A DNA stretch of 64,000 bases from Mucilaginibacter sp. 44-25 (GTDB lineage: Bacteria; Bacteroidota; Bacteroidia; Sphingobacteriales; Sphingobacteriaceae): NCBI GenBank assembly GCA_001898335.1, contig MKTS01000013.1, forward strand, positions 1 through 64,000, written 5' to 3'. Positions 28,257 through 37,156 of the stretch are shown piece after piece. A program made the translations under genes and the position numbers. The notes beneath the pieces were generated by a model. It saw nothing but the letters and a program-made list of their open reading frames with translations. It had not been told where the DNA came from and did no database searches. Numbering within the stretch: the first letter of the stretch is position 1; every line of letters starts with the position of its first letter.

Positions 28257-28564
28257 AATCGATTTTCAGATGATCGACGCTCAAGTTACCAGTTTTTGAA
28301 ACAGGAAGATGTATTGAATCATATTAGAAACTTTGACTAACGAAAACTATTAACTACAATTGCCCAGTTTTCCACACTTCAGAAACAAGATAGCACCAAT
28401 AATGACCTAAAAAACAGGTCGAAAAATTTGTTTCTAATTTGGCACTTAAATATCATAACTTACTGAAAATAAGTGCATAAGTACTTTTTGTATCGGCAAG
28501 TAGATAGGTCGAATAAAGGAAAGAATCATCCAATCAGATATCTTAATATCAATTTTGCTGTGTT
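28257..28564. other. Intergenic stretch, nothing recognised
   Basis: About 310 bases of AT-rich DNA between the antiporter remnant and the TIG/FG-GAP gene. No frame, hairpin or promoter consensus could be supported on either strand. Confidence 0.4.
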
Positions 28565-29059
28565 TTATCCAACTGCCCTAAGTAAAATGGTTACTGAATT
28601 GCCGGTTGAATTGACGACGGCAATATCCGGCGTTCCGTTCCCGTCAAAATCACCGATCGCCGTTTCGACGGGATTATTGCCAACGCCAAAATCAAGGTTA
28701 GCATCAATATCAGAGGCAACAATGCTGTTCTTTGTTGCAAATGTTTGCCTGAATGGTAACGGTGACGTGGCTGTCGCTCTAATCCCAACATTAGTTACTG
28801 TAACCGGAGAATAGGCCGCACCGGCAGGAACGATTACTGACAGTGATGTTGCTGTAGCTGAAGACACCGCCGCACGAACAGGTCCAAAATAAACTGCATT
28901 GCTCGAGGCGGTGGTATTAAAGTTGCTACCATTAATGGTAATTGCTGTGCCAACTGGTCCGGTGTAAGTGGATAACGATGCTATTGTCGGTATTTGCGCT
29001 AAGCTCAGTTCGGCAGCAGACAGCATTAATAAACACAAACTTATCTTTCTTAAAATCAT
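28565..29059 (-). CDS. Secreted IPT/TIG and FG-GAP repeat protein, truncated
   Basis: 164 residues from ATG 29059. A signal peptide (SLCLLMLSAAELSLAQ) is followed by an IPT/TIG domain (IASLSTYTGPVGTAITINGS, NFNTTASSNAVYFGPVRA, SLSVIVPAGAAYSPVTV), then the first FG-GAP unit (AIGDFDGNGTPDIAVVNSTG, with the Ca-binding DxDGNGxxD pattern). It stops at VTILLRAVG. Relatives in Bacteroidota are several hundred to thousands of residues long with repeated FG-GAP units, often with a type IX secretion signal at the end. Only the head survives. It is adjacent to other truncated genes, so it is probably a breakpoint remnant. The head could still be expressed. Confidence 0.7.
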   Translation of the reverse strand: MILRKISLCLLMLSAAELSLAQIPTIASLSTYTGPVGTAITINGSNFNTTASSNAVYFGPVRAAVSSATATSLSVIVPAGAAYSPVTVTNVGIRATATSPLPFRQTFATKNSIVASDIDANLDFGVGNNPVETAIGDFDGNGTPDIAVVNSTGNSVTILLRAVG

Positions 29060-29330
29060 AACAAGGTTGTATCCAATTTGATATTAGGCTGAATTCTATA
29101 CATAGGTTTGACTTATTGACAGCTTGTTGTCCTTAATAAGATTATCTTTTTGGCTTAATTTGAGTATTCGTAATTATTTTGACAGTCATTTTTCATTGCA
29201 ATTTTCCTGTTTTAAGTTTGGTCTACGGCCGCCATATACAATTTAATGTGTTTAGTTTCAAGAGGATTATAATCCAGAAGTCTCAAGAATTGACCTGATT
29301 GAATGAATCTACGATACCTTTTAAAATAAA

Positions 29331-29630
29331 CTAATGACGCCCTGGACAGTTCGAATAAGAAAATATCAATAATGTCGTAGCAAGAATATGAATTAGGAGA
29401 AAAATCAGTTCCGTTCTAAAAATAGAAAACGGCCTTTTCCTTAAAAAGCTGTTAGTTATTAAGACGACCAGGAAAATTATAAAGAGCGGGTTATCTATGA
29501 AGTTAAAGTAAAACAATAAAGTACCGATAAATCCCGCAAAACATTTATAAAAAATCATAATTGCAGTGAGAACGTTTAACACTATGGCCGTACCAAATAC
29601 GACTTGTAAGGTTTTTTTGAAAATCTCCAT
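29331..29630 (-). CDS. Small membrane protein (99 aa), probable immunity protein
   Basis: ATG 29630. Three hydrophobic helices are visible: TLQVVFGTAIVLNVLTAIMI, LFYFNFIDNPLFIIFLVVLI and ELIFLLIHILATTLLIFSYS. The gene begins 23 bases after the RHS fragment, the usual position of a cognate immunity gene. Integral-membrane immunity proteins protect against pore-forming or envelope-acting tips, but the tip's activity is unknown, so the role is inferred from position. Confidence 0.5.
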   Translation of the reverse strand: MEIFKKTLQVVFGTAIVLNVLTAIMIFYKCFAGFIGTLLFYFNFIDNPLFIIFLVVLITNSFLRKRPFSIFRTELIFLLIHILATTLLIFSYSNCPGRH

Positions 29631-29653
29631 CTTTTAATATTTCTTTTTACAGA

Positions 29654-31138
29654 TCAATTAGTTTTGATTGTGTCCCAAGGAACCTGCTTGTTGAAAGAGG
29701 TTGTCCTTTTTGCATCGCCGCCTAGTGAGTTTATAAATTTAACAACATTGTCCATAAGACCACCCCAAGTTTTTACTGCGTCATCGTTAAAAAATTTATT
29801 TCTATTACCTAATAATCCGCCTAACGGTATTAAATCATTATAATTATAATAAGCATCTTGCGGAGTCCACATTCTATCAATTGCTCGAGTGTAAAATGTA
29901 AATAATCCATTCTTACCCTCTGTTAGACCAAATTCTCTATGGCCTGCCAAAGGATGTCTCCAATCCGATTTTGTCCAAACGGGAGTAAATATCCAAAAAT
30001 TGTTTCCAGACTTTGAAGTCAAAACACCAGAGTCATCCATCGCATATGGATAAAAAACCATGACTGCACCTGTTGGATCGCCGCTCTGCCAAAGTTTTTT
30101 CATTGCAGGGTCTTGGCTACCGAAAGTTGTAACACTATAATTCATGTAGCTATCTAAATTTTTCCTAATGAAGTTATAAATATCTTTTGCAGTCCACCCT
30201 TTCGGCAAAGTACCTTTGACTTCCCAATAATCCATGTTTACATCGCCGCCAGAAGCGTCTGCCATGGCTTGTCTGCGAATGTTTGGATTGTTATCAATTA
30301 GATTTTTAAAGGAATATTGCTTTTCATACAAGAACTGATCTTTCCAAAAACTAATGTCATTACGTTTTTGCTTAACAAACTCTCCTTGTGTTGGTGAACG
30401 CATAACACTTCCGGTAATAACATTCTTTGCCTCCTCGCCATCCAAATCAATTGCTTGAATTGGTGTATTACTTGCAAATTGATAGGCTGTTAATTCAGGA
30501 TATCTAGGGGCCAGGGGATCCACACTTAAAAACTTACCTACCCTAGGGTCATAGATTCGCATACCATAATCCTGTTGACCTCCTGCAATTGCATTATTGC
30601 TTGCATCCAGCTTTACATCGTTGTCGTTTTCCTTACCGTTAAAACCATAGCGATATTTTGAAGCGTTTGTAGCGGTAAACTGACGAGTTGGCTGGATCAT
30701 ACCGAAACCGTAATAATCCTGCGCATTGATCACATCCGGCAAATACGTCACTGGTGTGCCTGCGCCGGTTTGTATACGCTTGTCGCTTACGGTTGCCAGC
30801 ACATTACCCAAGTGGTTGCTCAACTCATAAAATCTCTTGCCAACGATACCAAATTCGCCTGCAGGATCTGCCGTACTGCCTGACCCTACGTTCAAAGCCG
30901 GCGTCCACATGCCTACTCTACTGCTGCCATATAAATGTTGTTCCTTCCAGTTAGTAGTGCCGCCAACATTGTCGTAAACGGCGAGTGTATTACCCTTGGC
31001 GTCACGAACGTACCATGTTGTTCCCGATGGCCCGGTCTTGCTTACCCTGTTACCAGACGGATCATAGGTATAGGTGATATTGCCTGTAGATTTGGTGATC
31101 GGCAAATGACCCCTCCAAACAACCCAAAAAACCGACAA
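29654..31138 (-). CDS. Second RHS 3' fragment with toxin-like tip (N-terminally truncated)
   Basis: RHS sequence begins at about residue 14 (ITKSTGNITYTYDPSGNRVS). The shell continues with HLGNVLATVSDKRIQTGAG, YRYGFNGKENDNDVK and YDPRVGKFLSVDPLAPRYPE, to IQAIDLDGEEA near residue 235. The ~258-residue tip contains YWEVKGTLPKGWTAKDIYNF, a Pro/aromatic segment and HPLAGHREFGLTEG followed by FTFYTRAIDRMW, a pattern I associate with the ends of secreted polymorphic effectors without being able to name it. The only upstream start is a TTG in non-RHS sequence, there is no signal peptide, and everything before residue 14 is foreign. It is a displaced 3' cassette like the one at 8107-10977, but of a different RHS subtype. 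Confidence 0.72.
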   Translation of the reverse strand: MSVFWVVWRGHLPITKSTGNITYTYDPSGNRVSKTGPSGTTWYVRDAKGNTLAVYDNVGGTTNWKEQHLYGSSRVGMWTPALNVGSGSTADPAGEFGIVGKRFYELSNHLGNVLATVSDKRIQTGAGTPVTYLPDVINAQDYYGFGMIQPTRQFTATNASKYRYGFNGKENDNDVKLDASNNAIAGGQQDYGMRIYDPRVGKFLSVDPLAPRYPELTAYQFASNTPIQAIDLDGEEAKNVITGSVMRSPTQGEFVKQKRNDISFWKDQFLYEKQYSFKNLIDNNPNIRRQAMADASGGDVNMDYWEVKGTLPKGWTAKDIYNFIRKNLDSYMNYSVTTFGSQDPAMKKLWQSGDPTGAVMVFYPYAMDDSGVLTSKSGNNFWIFTPVWTKSDWRHPLAGHREFGLTEGKNGLFTFYTRAIDRMWTPQDAYYNYNDLIPLGGLLGNRNKFFNDDAVKTWGGLMDNVVKFINSLGGDAKRTTSFNKQVPWDTIKTN

Positions 31139-31171
31139 CTTAATAAAATTAAATATCTGATTGTTAATAAC

Positions 31172-31441
31172 TTATGCAATTTTAATTTTTCCAAATTCTT
31201 GGATAATTGGCAATGTATTTCTTGTTTTTGGTACTATCTTGTTATTCAAAACCCAAAAAATATTAGGCAAGATATTTACGCCTTTTTCTCACAGGATCAG
31301 CGCTTCGATCACCAGTAACACCGTACCTATACCTAACAGCACCATGACCTCATAGATAATCAGGTAGGCGCCGCTTAAACCCTGCTCAAAATTAGCAAAA
31401 AGGAAGAACAGGATACTGGTATCTTTAATGACAATTTCATT
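31172..31441 (-). pseudogene. Broken membrane-protein fragment
   Basis: One minus-strand frame from 31441 reads NEIVIKDTSILFFLFANFEQ and GLSGAYLIIYEVMVLLGIGT plus VLLVIEALIL, then a TGA. It continues in frame as EKGVNILPNIFWVLNNKIV and RNTLPIIQEFGKIKIA to TAA 31172. Two hydrophobic segments and coherent residues on both sides of the stop suggest a membrane-protein gene with a nonsense change. There is no start codon: stops lie directly upstream. Family unknown. Confidence 0.35.
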
Positions 31442-31509
31442 CTACTAACTGATAATTTTGATTAGTTGTTATATACACTTATAATTACCGCTGCTATTCG
31501 ATTCTAATG

Positions 31510-31542
31510 AATAAGCTTGTTCCCTCGCGAAACAAGCTTATT
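31510..31542 (-). terminator. Hairpin downstream of the second susD
   Basis: AATAAGCTTGTT at 31510-31521 and AACAAGCTTATT at 31531-31542 form a perfect 12-bp stem with a 9-base loop. It lies about 170 bases past the susD stop on the minus strand. There is no long U-run, so it may be a weak terminator or an RNA-stabilising 3' hairpin. Confidence 0.55.
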
Positions 31543-31712
31543 ATACAAAATAAGCGTTAGCTTAATAAGTAATTTATCGTCGATCAGTATGGTAAGTTCA
31601 GTAAGCAGGATTACACTACAACTTGTTGTTTAATTCAGATTAAGAACATTAGAACATTATTAGTAAATATCTGGTAATGTGTCGATAACCACCCTGTTTT
31701 AACTGTCTTTAA

Positions 31713-33488
31713 TCAATAATTTTTGTTCTGGATCAATTTCGGACTTCCCCCGGCGCCTGAAAGGTCAATCTGTCTTTGCGGGATAGGATATAGCTCATTT
31801 TTTCCGGCTGTAAACTTACCACCTCTCACATCCTGTGTGAACTTACCCTGGAAAGCCAGGTAGGTATTGATCTCCTGTGCCGCAATTCCCCAGCGAACCA
31901 AGTCAAAAAAGCGGTGTCCTTCGAGTGCCAGCTCAATTTTTCTTTCAAAATAGATCGCTTTCAAAGCGGTTTCTTTTGTTGAAAAATAAGTCATATCGTA
32001 AAGTCCAACTTTGTAATTTGCCGCAGGTACATCAGAAAACCCTCCAGTAGGTTTATCAGGATTTTTGTATTGATATACCCATCCGGCAGGATTGGCTGCT
32101 CTTGCCCTTACCATGTTAACCAGTTCCATAGCGCGTGCCAGGTTTCCGGTTTGCGCCTGGGTTTCCGCATCCATCAGCAAAACATCTGAAAAACGAATGA
32201 TGTTATTGTTAATGCCTGAACCTGGAGCCCAGGAGTGCCCGTCACCTTCTGTGCCTTGTGCTGCTTGCCCGTAAACCATCTTGATAGGTGAATAGGGGCC
32301 TGCATAGGCTTGGTTTCGTACCCAATTATTTCCCGGATGAATACCCCAATCAAGATAAGGGATGCCTCTCCTGCCTGCTGTCCAGTCCAATCTGGGATCA
32401 ACGGTGCCTTGGTCTGGCGTAAAATCCTGAGCAGATGAAATGCCCATGTCAGTTTTTATAGGATGATCGTTATAAGTATCCAGGTATGGAAGCCCTGTAG
32501 CAGGGTCAGTCCTGAAATGATTGACAAGATCAATTGACGGCTGATAAAACCCGCAACAGCCAAAGGGGCTACCATCGCCATATGGGAAGTTGAGCATATC
32601 ACCGTTATTGGCATTGGATATCCCATTTGGATCGACATTAGCTGCAGCCTGAACAGCAAAAACTGATTCGGCGCTGTTGTTGGTCGCAGCCCTGAAGTTA
32701 TCTTCGAAATTATCATTTAGTTTATAGGGTTGTCCATTGGCCGTTGTACCCTGCGTAACCACTGTTTCAAAAATTGCCTTTGCCTCTGTGTATTTATGTT
32801 CGTAAAGGTAAGTTTTAGCCAGATAGGCCCCCGCAGCCCACTTGTTTGCCCTTCCTGCATCCTCTTGCTGCCCGGGAAGGTTTTGGTAGGCATAACTAAA
32901 GTCTTCCTCTATTTTCGGCCAGATATCCATATTGTTAGGCTGATTGAAATCGGTAGTGCTTTCATCGATATACGGCACTTTATCAAACATCTTTTTGAGG
33001 TCAAAATAGTAATGCGCTCTTAAAAAACGGGCTTGAGCGATAACGTTCTCTTTTTGACCCGCCGCGTAACCGTTTACCTTGGCAACGGTCTTAAGCACCA
33101 GATTAGCCCTGGAGATCCCTTCATAGTCCGCTTTCCACTTGCTATTCAAAAACCCGTTAGTCGGGTCGGTTGTAAACTTTTGAATAGATTCGATCGGGGT
33201 TTGGTCCCCCGGATCACTTCCTTTATTGGCATCTCCCGCCGCTACACCGCCGTATATCCAGTTATCAGGAGAAGCTTCCCAGGCACCGCCGCCGCCAATA
33301 GCAGCGTCGCCGCCCTGTTGGCCGTCTAACACGGCATAAGTACCGATAAGAAGATCCCTTACCCCTTCTTTTGTTTCCAGCAGCGGCCCTTCGAGGGCAC
33401 CGGTTAGTGGTTTGTCCAGGAATTTCTTGCAGGCGCCAAGACTTATCGTTCCTGCTAATATGATGACCAGTTGTATCTTAAATTTCAT
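31713..33488 (-). CDS. SusD/RagB-like nutrient-binding lipoprotein
   Basis: 591 residues, full length. The lipoprotein signal ends ILAGTISLGACKKFLDKPL. Helical SusD regions follow, with ARFLRAHYYFDLKKMFDKVP and GAYLAKTYLYEHKYTEAKAI (TPR-like), IIRFSDVLLMDAETQAQTG, ELALEGHRFFDLVRWGIAA and the terminal ELYPIPQRQIDLSG that the first SusD has lost. It is anchored at the outer face of the outer membrane and caps the SusC pore 16 bases upstream in the operon. Substrate unknown. Confidence 0.94.
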   Translation of the reverse strand: MKFKIQLVIILAGTISLGACKKFLDKPLTGALEGPLLETKEGVRDLLIGTYAVLDGQQGGDAAIGGGGAWEASPDNWIYGGVAAGDANKGSDPGDQTPIESIQKFTTDPTNGFLNSKWKADYEGISRANLVLKTVAKVNGYAAGQKENVIAQARFLRAHYYFDLKKMFDKVPYIDESTTDFNQPNNMDIWPKIEEDFSYAYQNLPGQQEDAGRANKWAAGAYLAKTYLYEHKYTEAKAIFETVVTQGTTANGQPYKLNDNFEDNFRAATNNSAESVFAVQAAANVDPNGISNANNGDMLNFPYGDGSPFGCCGFYQPSIDLVNHFRTDPATGLPYLDTYNDHPIKTDMGISSAQDFTPDQGTVDPRLDWTAGRRGIPYLDWGIHPGNNWVRNQAYAGPYSPIKMVYGQAAQGTEGDGHSWAPGSGINNNIIRFSDVLLMDAETQAQTGNLARAMELVNMVRARAANPAGWVYQYKNPDKPTGGFSDVPAANYKVGLYDMTYFSTKETALKAIYFERKIELALEGHRFFDLVRWGIAAQEINTYLAFQGKFTQDVRGGKFTAGKNELYPIPQRQIDLSGAGGSPKLIQNKNY

Positions 33489-33504
33489 GACTTCTTAGTT
33501 TTAA

Positions 33505-36500
33505 TCATAATGAAACATTAACACCTATCAGGTAGGTGCGTGGCGTGGCATAAGTGCCTTCATCAATACCAAAGTTTAACACACCGCCGTTAAGTTCCGG
33601 ATCGGTACCCTTATACCCGGTTATGGTGAAAAGATTGGTGGCAGATACATAAACCCTCAGCTTTTGTATGCCTGCCTTCTTCAGGTTGTTGAAAGTATAC
33701 CCGATCTGAGCATTACGCGCGCGGAGATAAGACCCATTTTCCACAAAGTAGGAGTTCGGAGTTGAGCCAGTGCTGGTGGATGCATCCAGTTCCTGTATGG
33801 GCGCTTTGGCATTATGATTTGTTGGTGTCCAGGAATCATAAAGAGCGGTATGGCTTTTCGCCGTTTCAAATGAAGAATAAAAATCTCTCCAGTACTTGAC
33901 GTTGTTCCATATCTGGTTACCGAACGATCCGTAAAGCAAAATATTAAAGTCAAATGCTTTATAGGTAAGCCCAAGATTCAAACCAGCCGTAAAATCGGGG
34001 TTAGGATCACCTATAAAGGTACGGTCAGCATCATTTATTACGCCATCGCCGTTAACATCAGCATACTTGAAGCGGCCCGGCTTCACATCATTCTGGTAAA
34101 CAGCATTAGGGTTTCCGGTTGATTGTGCAACTTTTGCATTAGCCGCATCAATCTCATCCTGCGAATTCCAGAACCCCACTACCTTATAACCATAGAACTG
34201 CCCGATAGGGTGCCCCACTTCATTCCTTACCATGTTAACATCAAACCGCCTGGATATATCTGAGTAGAAGTAAGTAGAACTATTTGAAACCTTTGAAATT
34301 TTATTGTGGTAGGTGGTTATCGACAGTGTAGAGTTAAGCGTTAGCTCAGACCCTAACTTCGCATTACCGGTTACAGCAATATCTAACCCGTCCGTGCGCA
34401 TCTTTGCGATGTTCACATAGGGCACTGTACCGTTACCTACAGTTCCTAATTGTTCAGGATTAAACAGCAGATCCTTGATATCCTTGCGGTAATAATCTGC
34501 AGTGACAGATAACGCCCCTCCAAACAATGTAGCATCAAATCCAATATTGCTGTTGATATCCTTTTCCCATTTGGCATCCGGGTTACCTATTTGCTGCTGG
34601 TAAAATCCGGGAACAATAGTAGTGCCGCCACCTATCGGATAGTAGGATTGGCCGATGCTTGACCCATAAGTATAGTAAGCGTTGGCCTGGGTAAGGTTTA
34701 ATTGATTACCCATAATGCCCCAGCCACCTCGTATCTTCAGATCGCTTATCCAACTTACATCTTTTAGAAAGTTCTCCTGCGACAGACGCCACGCGGCACT
34801 CACTGCCGGAAAATAGCCGTATTGATTTTCCTTTGAAAATTTAGAAGAGCCGTCTCTTCGCATGGTTGCATTGAAAAGATATTTACCCGCGTAGCTGTAA
34901 TCCACCCTGGCAAAAGCGGATAACAGCGTAGAACTGCTACGCGCCCCGTAATTACCAATACCGGAAGCTGATCCCGTATTCAGGTTAACATAATCCGGAT
35001 CGAAGGAGAAATAATTTTGCCTGCTCGCACCAATGTAACTGTCATATTCTTCAAAAGCTTCCGTACCGGCCACAACTTTAATGTCATGTTTTTTAATCGT
35101 CTTGTGGAAACTTAGACTATTCGTCCAGGTATAATTCCAGTTGCTGTAAGCATCTTCACCATAACTGTTGGTCTGTGTATTTTCCTTGTTCTCGTACGTT
35201 GGGTAATTAAAGTAATGCGAATTCCCATTGGCAATATCTCCGCCAAATGAAGAACGAAAAGTAAAGGAGTTAAGAAAGTCAGCTTCGGCATACACGTTGC
35301 CGAACAATCTGTAACCCACGTCAGAATTTACTTTTGATCGTTGTTGAATAGCCACCGGATTGTTTGCATCTCCAAGTCCGGAACCGTAGCTACCGGCATA
35401 ATTACCGGCGATGTCATAAACCGGGATGATCGGCTGCTGCCTTATCGCCATCGTGATTACACCATCCGGGTTATTACCGCTGACCTTGGGGTTTTTAGTG
35501 ACAGAGTAGGCCAGGTTTTCTCCTATCCTGATGTGCTTGTTAAAATTAAATGTACTGTTTGCACGGAGTGTATAACGTTTCTGGTAGGTATCTATCAGGG
35601 TCCCCTGCTGGTTGTAATAATTAGCAGAAAAGAGATAGCTGCCATTTTCCCCACCTGCACCTACGGCAATGTTATGACTGGTGATCGGCGCGTTTTTGAA
35701 TATCGCATGATACCAGTCGGTACCTGCTTTATTAGCTTTAGTGATACGGTAGAAGTTATTAAAGTCGTCACCGGAAGTATAGTTGGGATTGATGTAATAT
35801 AAGGAAGGATCCGTTGACGGATCTCCGTTCTTAGCACCCGCAGGCACAATATAATCGGGCAGTGTATAACTGCTTGCTTTACCATCGGGGTTATATTGTT
35901 CGTCCGTAAAATCCGTGATCCCTGAATTAGTTTGCGCAAGATGTTTCAGGTCAGCCATTTCCTGCGGATTAAGGGTTTGCCACACGTTGCCGCTTTTGGG
36001 CACCTGGGTTCCGTAATACGCGTCATACTGAATAGTTACTTTTCCCTTTCCGCGTTTTGTGGTAATAATAATCACCCCATTGGCGGCTCTGGCACCATAT
36101 ATTGATGCAGAACTGGCATCTTTAAGTACCTGAAAGCTCTCCACGTCATTTGGGTTCAGCGTACTCACATCCTGTGTGGGTATACCGTCAACAACATACA
36201 AGGGCGTGTTGTTGCCAAAGGTATTAAATCCGCGGATGCGTACCTGAGGCTCTTCACCGGGTTGCCCCGAACCAATCACTGTAACGCCCGGGGCTTGCCC
36301 CTGAAGCTGTGTGTTGACAGATGATGAAGCCGTTTTATTCAGATTTTTAACGTCCACTACTGCAACAGCGCCGGTTAAATCTTTCTTTCTTTGTGTGGTA
36401 TAACCAACCACCACCACTTCCGTAAGCGCTTTAGATTCGGCTATCAGTTTAATATCTATACGTTGTTGCCCGCTAATGGCAACCGTTTTTGTTACAAATC

Positions 36501-37038
36501 CTACAAAAGTAAACTCAAGGCTGCCTTCACCTGACGGCAGGGTAAGGCTATATTTCCCCTGCCCATCGGTAACAGTTGCTAAATTGGTACCGGAGAGCTT
36601 TACCGTTACACCGGGCAAGGTTTGCCCCTGCTCATCAGTAACCGTACCAGCCACGTTGAAAACCGGTGTACTTACCGCGCCGGCAGGTTTAATAATAATC
36701 AATTTATCAATAACGTGGTAGGTTAATGCCTGCCCTTTAAGGGCCTGGTCCATCAGTTCGCCTATACTCGCGTTCTGCGCATGTATGGTTACCAGCCTGT
36801 TCTTATCTACCTGGTCAAGCCTGTAAAAAACAGAATATTCGCTATTTTGCTCTATTTGTTTGAACACAGAAGAAACAGTTACCTGCTCTTTATCTATGTT
36901 AAATAATTTCTGTGAAAACACTTTGGCATGTACTTGTAACAGCCCCGTCAGGAGCAACCCGATAACAAGTTTCATCATTGTCAGTAATTTACGGCAAACG
37001 GGATTCCCCGGAAGCGGCTTCCTGTAAAAAATAATCAT
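33505..37038 (-). CDS. SusC/RagA TonB-linked outer membrane transporter
   Basis: 1177 residues. Signal peptide (LVIGLLLTGLLQVHAKVFSQ), STN domain at about 45-115 (VTVSSVFKQIEQNSEYSVFY), CarboxypepD_reg-like domain (VAGTVTDEQGQTLPGVTVKL), plug (GFNTFGNNTPLYVVDGIPTQ and SSASIYGARAANGVIIITTK) and the barrel ending RTYLIGVNVSL. The N-terminal STN domain links it to the FecR/sigma pair upstream. It is co-transcribed with the SusD downstream. It is not closely similar to the SusC at 12328 by eye, so the substrate probably differs. Confidence 0.95.
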   Translation of the reverse strand: MIIFYRKPLPGNPVCRKLLTMMKLVIGLLLTGLLQVHAKVFSQKLFNIDKEQVTVSSVFKQIEQNSEYSVFYRLDQVDKNRLVTIHAQNASIGELMDQALKGQALTYHVIDKLIIIKPAGAVSTPVFNVAGTVTDEQGQTLPGVTVKLSGTNLATVTDGQGKYSLTLPSGEGSLEFTFVGFVTKTVAISGQQRIDIKLIAESKALTEVVVVGYTTQRKKDLTGAVAVVDVKNLNKTASSSVNTQLQGQAPGVTVIGSGQPGEEPQVRIRGFNTFGNNTPLYVVDGIPTQDVSTLNPNDVESFQVLKDASSASIYGARAANGVIIITTKRGKGKVTIQYDAYYGTQVPKSGNVWQTLNPQEMADLKHLAQTNSGITDFTDEQYNPDGKASSYTLPDYIVPAGAKNGDPSTDPSLYYINPNYTSGDDFNNFYRITKANKAGTDWYHAIFKNAPITSHNIAVGAGGENGSYLFSANYYNQQGTLIDTYQKRYTLRANSTFNFNKHIRIGENLAYSVTKNPKVSGNNPDGVITMAIRQQPIIPVYDIAGNYAGSYGSGLGDANNPVAIQQRSKVNSDVGYRLFGNVYAEADFLNSFTFRSSFGGDIANGNSHYFNYPTYENKENTQTNSYGEDAYSNWNYTWTNSLSFHKTIKKHDIKVVAGTEAFEEYDSYIGASRQNYFSFDPDYVNLNTGSASGIGNYGARSSSTLLSAFARVDYSYAGKYLFNATMRRDGSSKFSKENQYGYFPAVSAAWRLSQENFLKDVSWISDLKIRGGWGIMGNQLNLTQANAYYTYGSSIGQSYYPIGGGTTIVPGFYQQQIGNPDAKWEKDINSNIGFDATLFGGALSVTADYYRKDIKDLLFNPEQLGTVGNGTVPYVNIAKMRTDGLDIAVTGNAKLGSELTLNSTLSITTYHNKISKVSNSSTYFYSDISRRFDVNMVRNEVGHPIGQFYGYKVVGFWNSQDEIDAANAKVAQSTGNPNAVYQNDVKPGRFKYADVNGDGVINDADRTFIGDPNPDFTAGLNLGLTYKAFDFNILLYGSFGNQIWNNVKYWRDFYSSFETAKSHTALYDSWTPTNHNAKAPIQELDASTSTGSTPNSYFVENGSYLRARNAQIGYTFNNLKKAGIQKLRVYVSATNLFTITGYKGTDPELNGGVLNFGIDEGTYATPRTYLIGVNVSL

Positions 37039-37108
37039 AAATTTGTGTTGTTTAATTAGTTAATACGATGCTTCCCCAAGCTTTAGGGTATTAGCTATAA
37101 TGAATGAA

Positions 37109-37142
37109 CAACACCCGGGATGTTGACGCATTCCGGGCTGTT
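37109..37142 (-). repeat. Inverted repeat between fecR and susC
   Basis: CAACACCCGGGATGT near 37109 and CATTCCGGGCTGTT ending at 37142 pair with a G/A mismatch and one bulged base in the stem. It lies in the 118-base gap between the fecR stop and the susC start on the minus strand. It could act as an attenuator or RNA-processing hairpin setting susCD expression apart from the regulators. The T-run follows on the plus strand, where no gene ends. Confidence 0.45.
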
Positions 37143-37156
37143 TTTGTCTATTTAGA

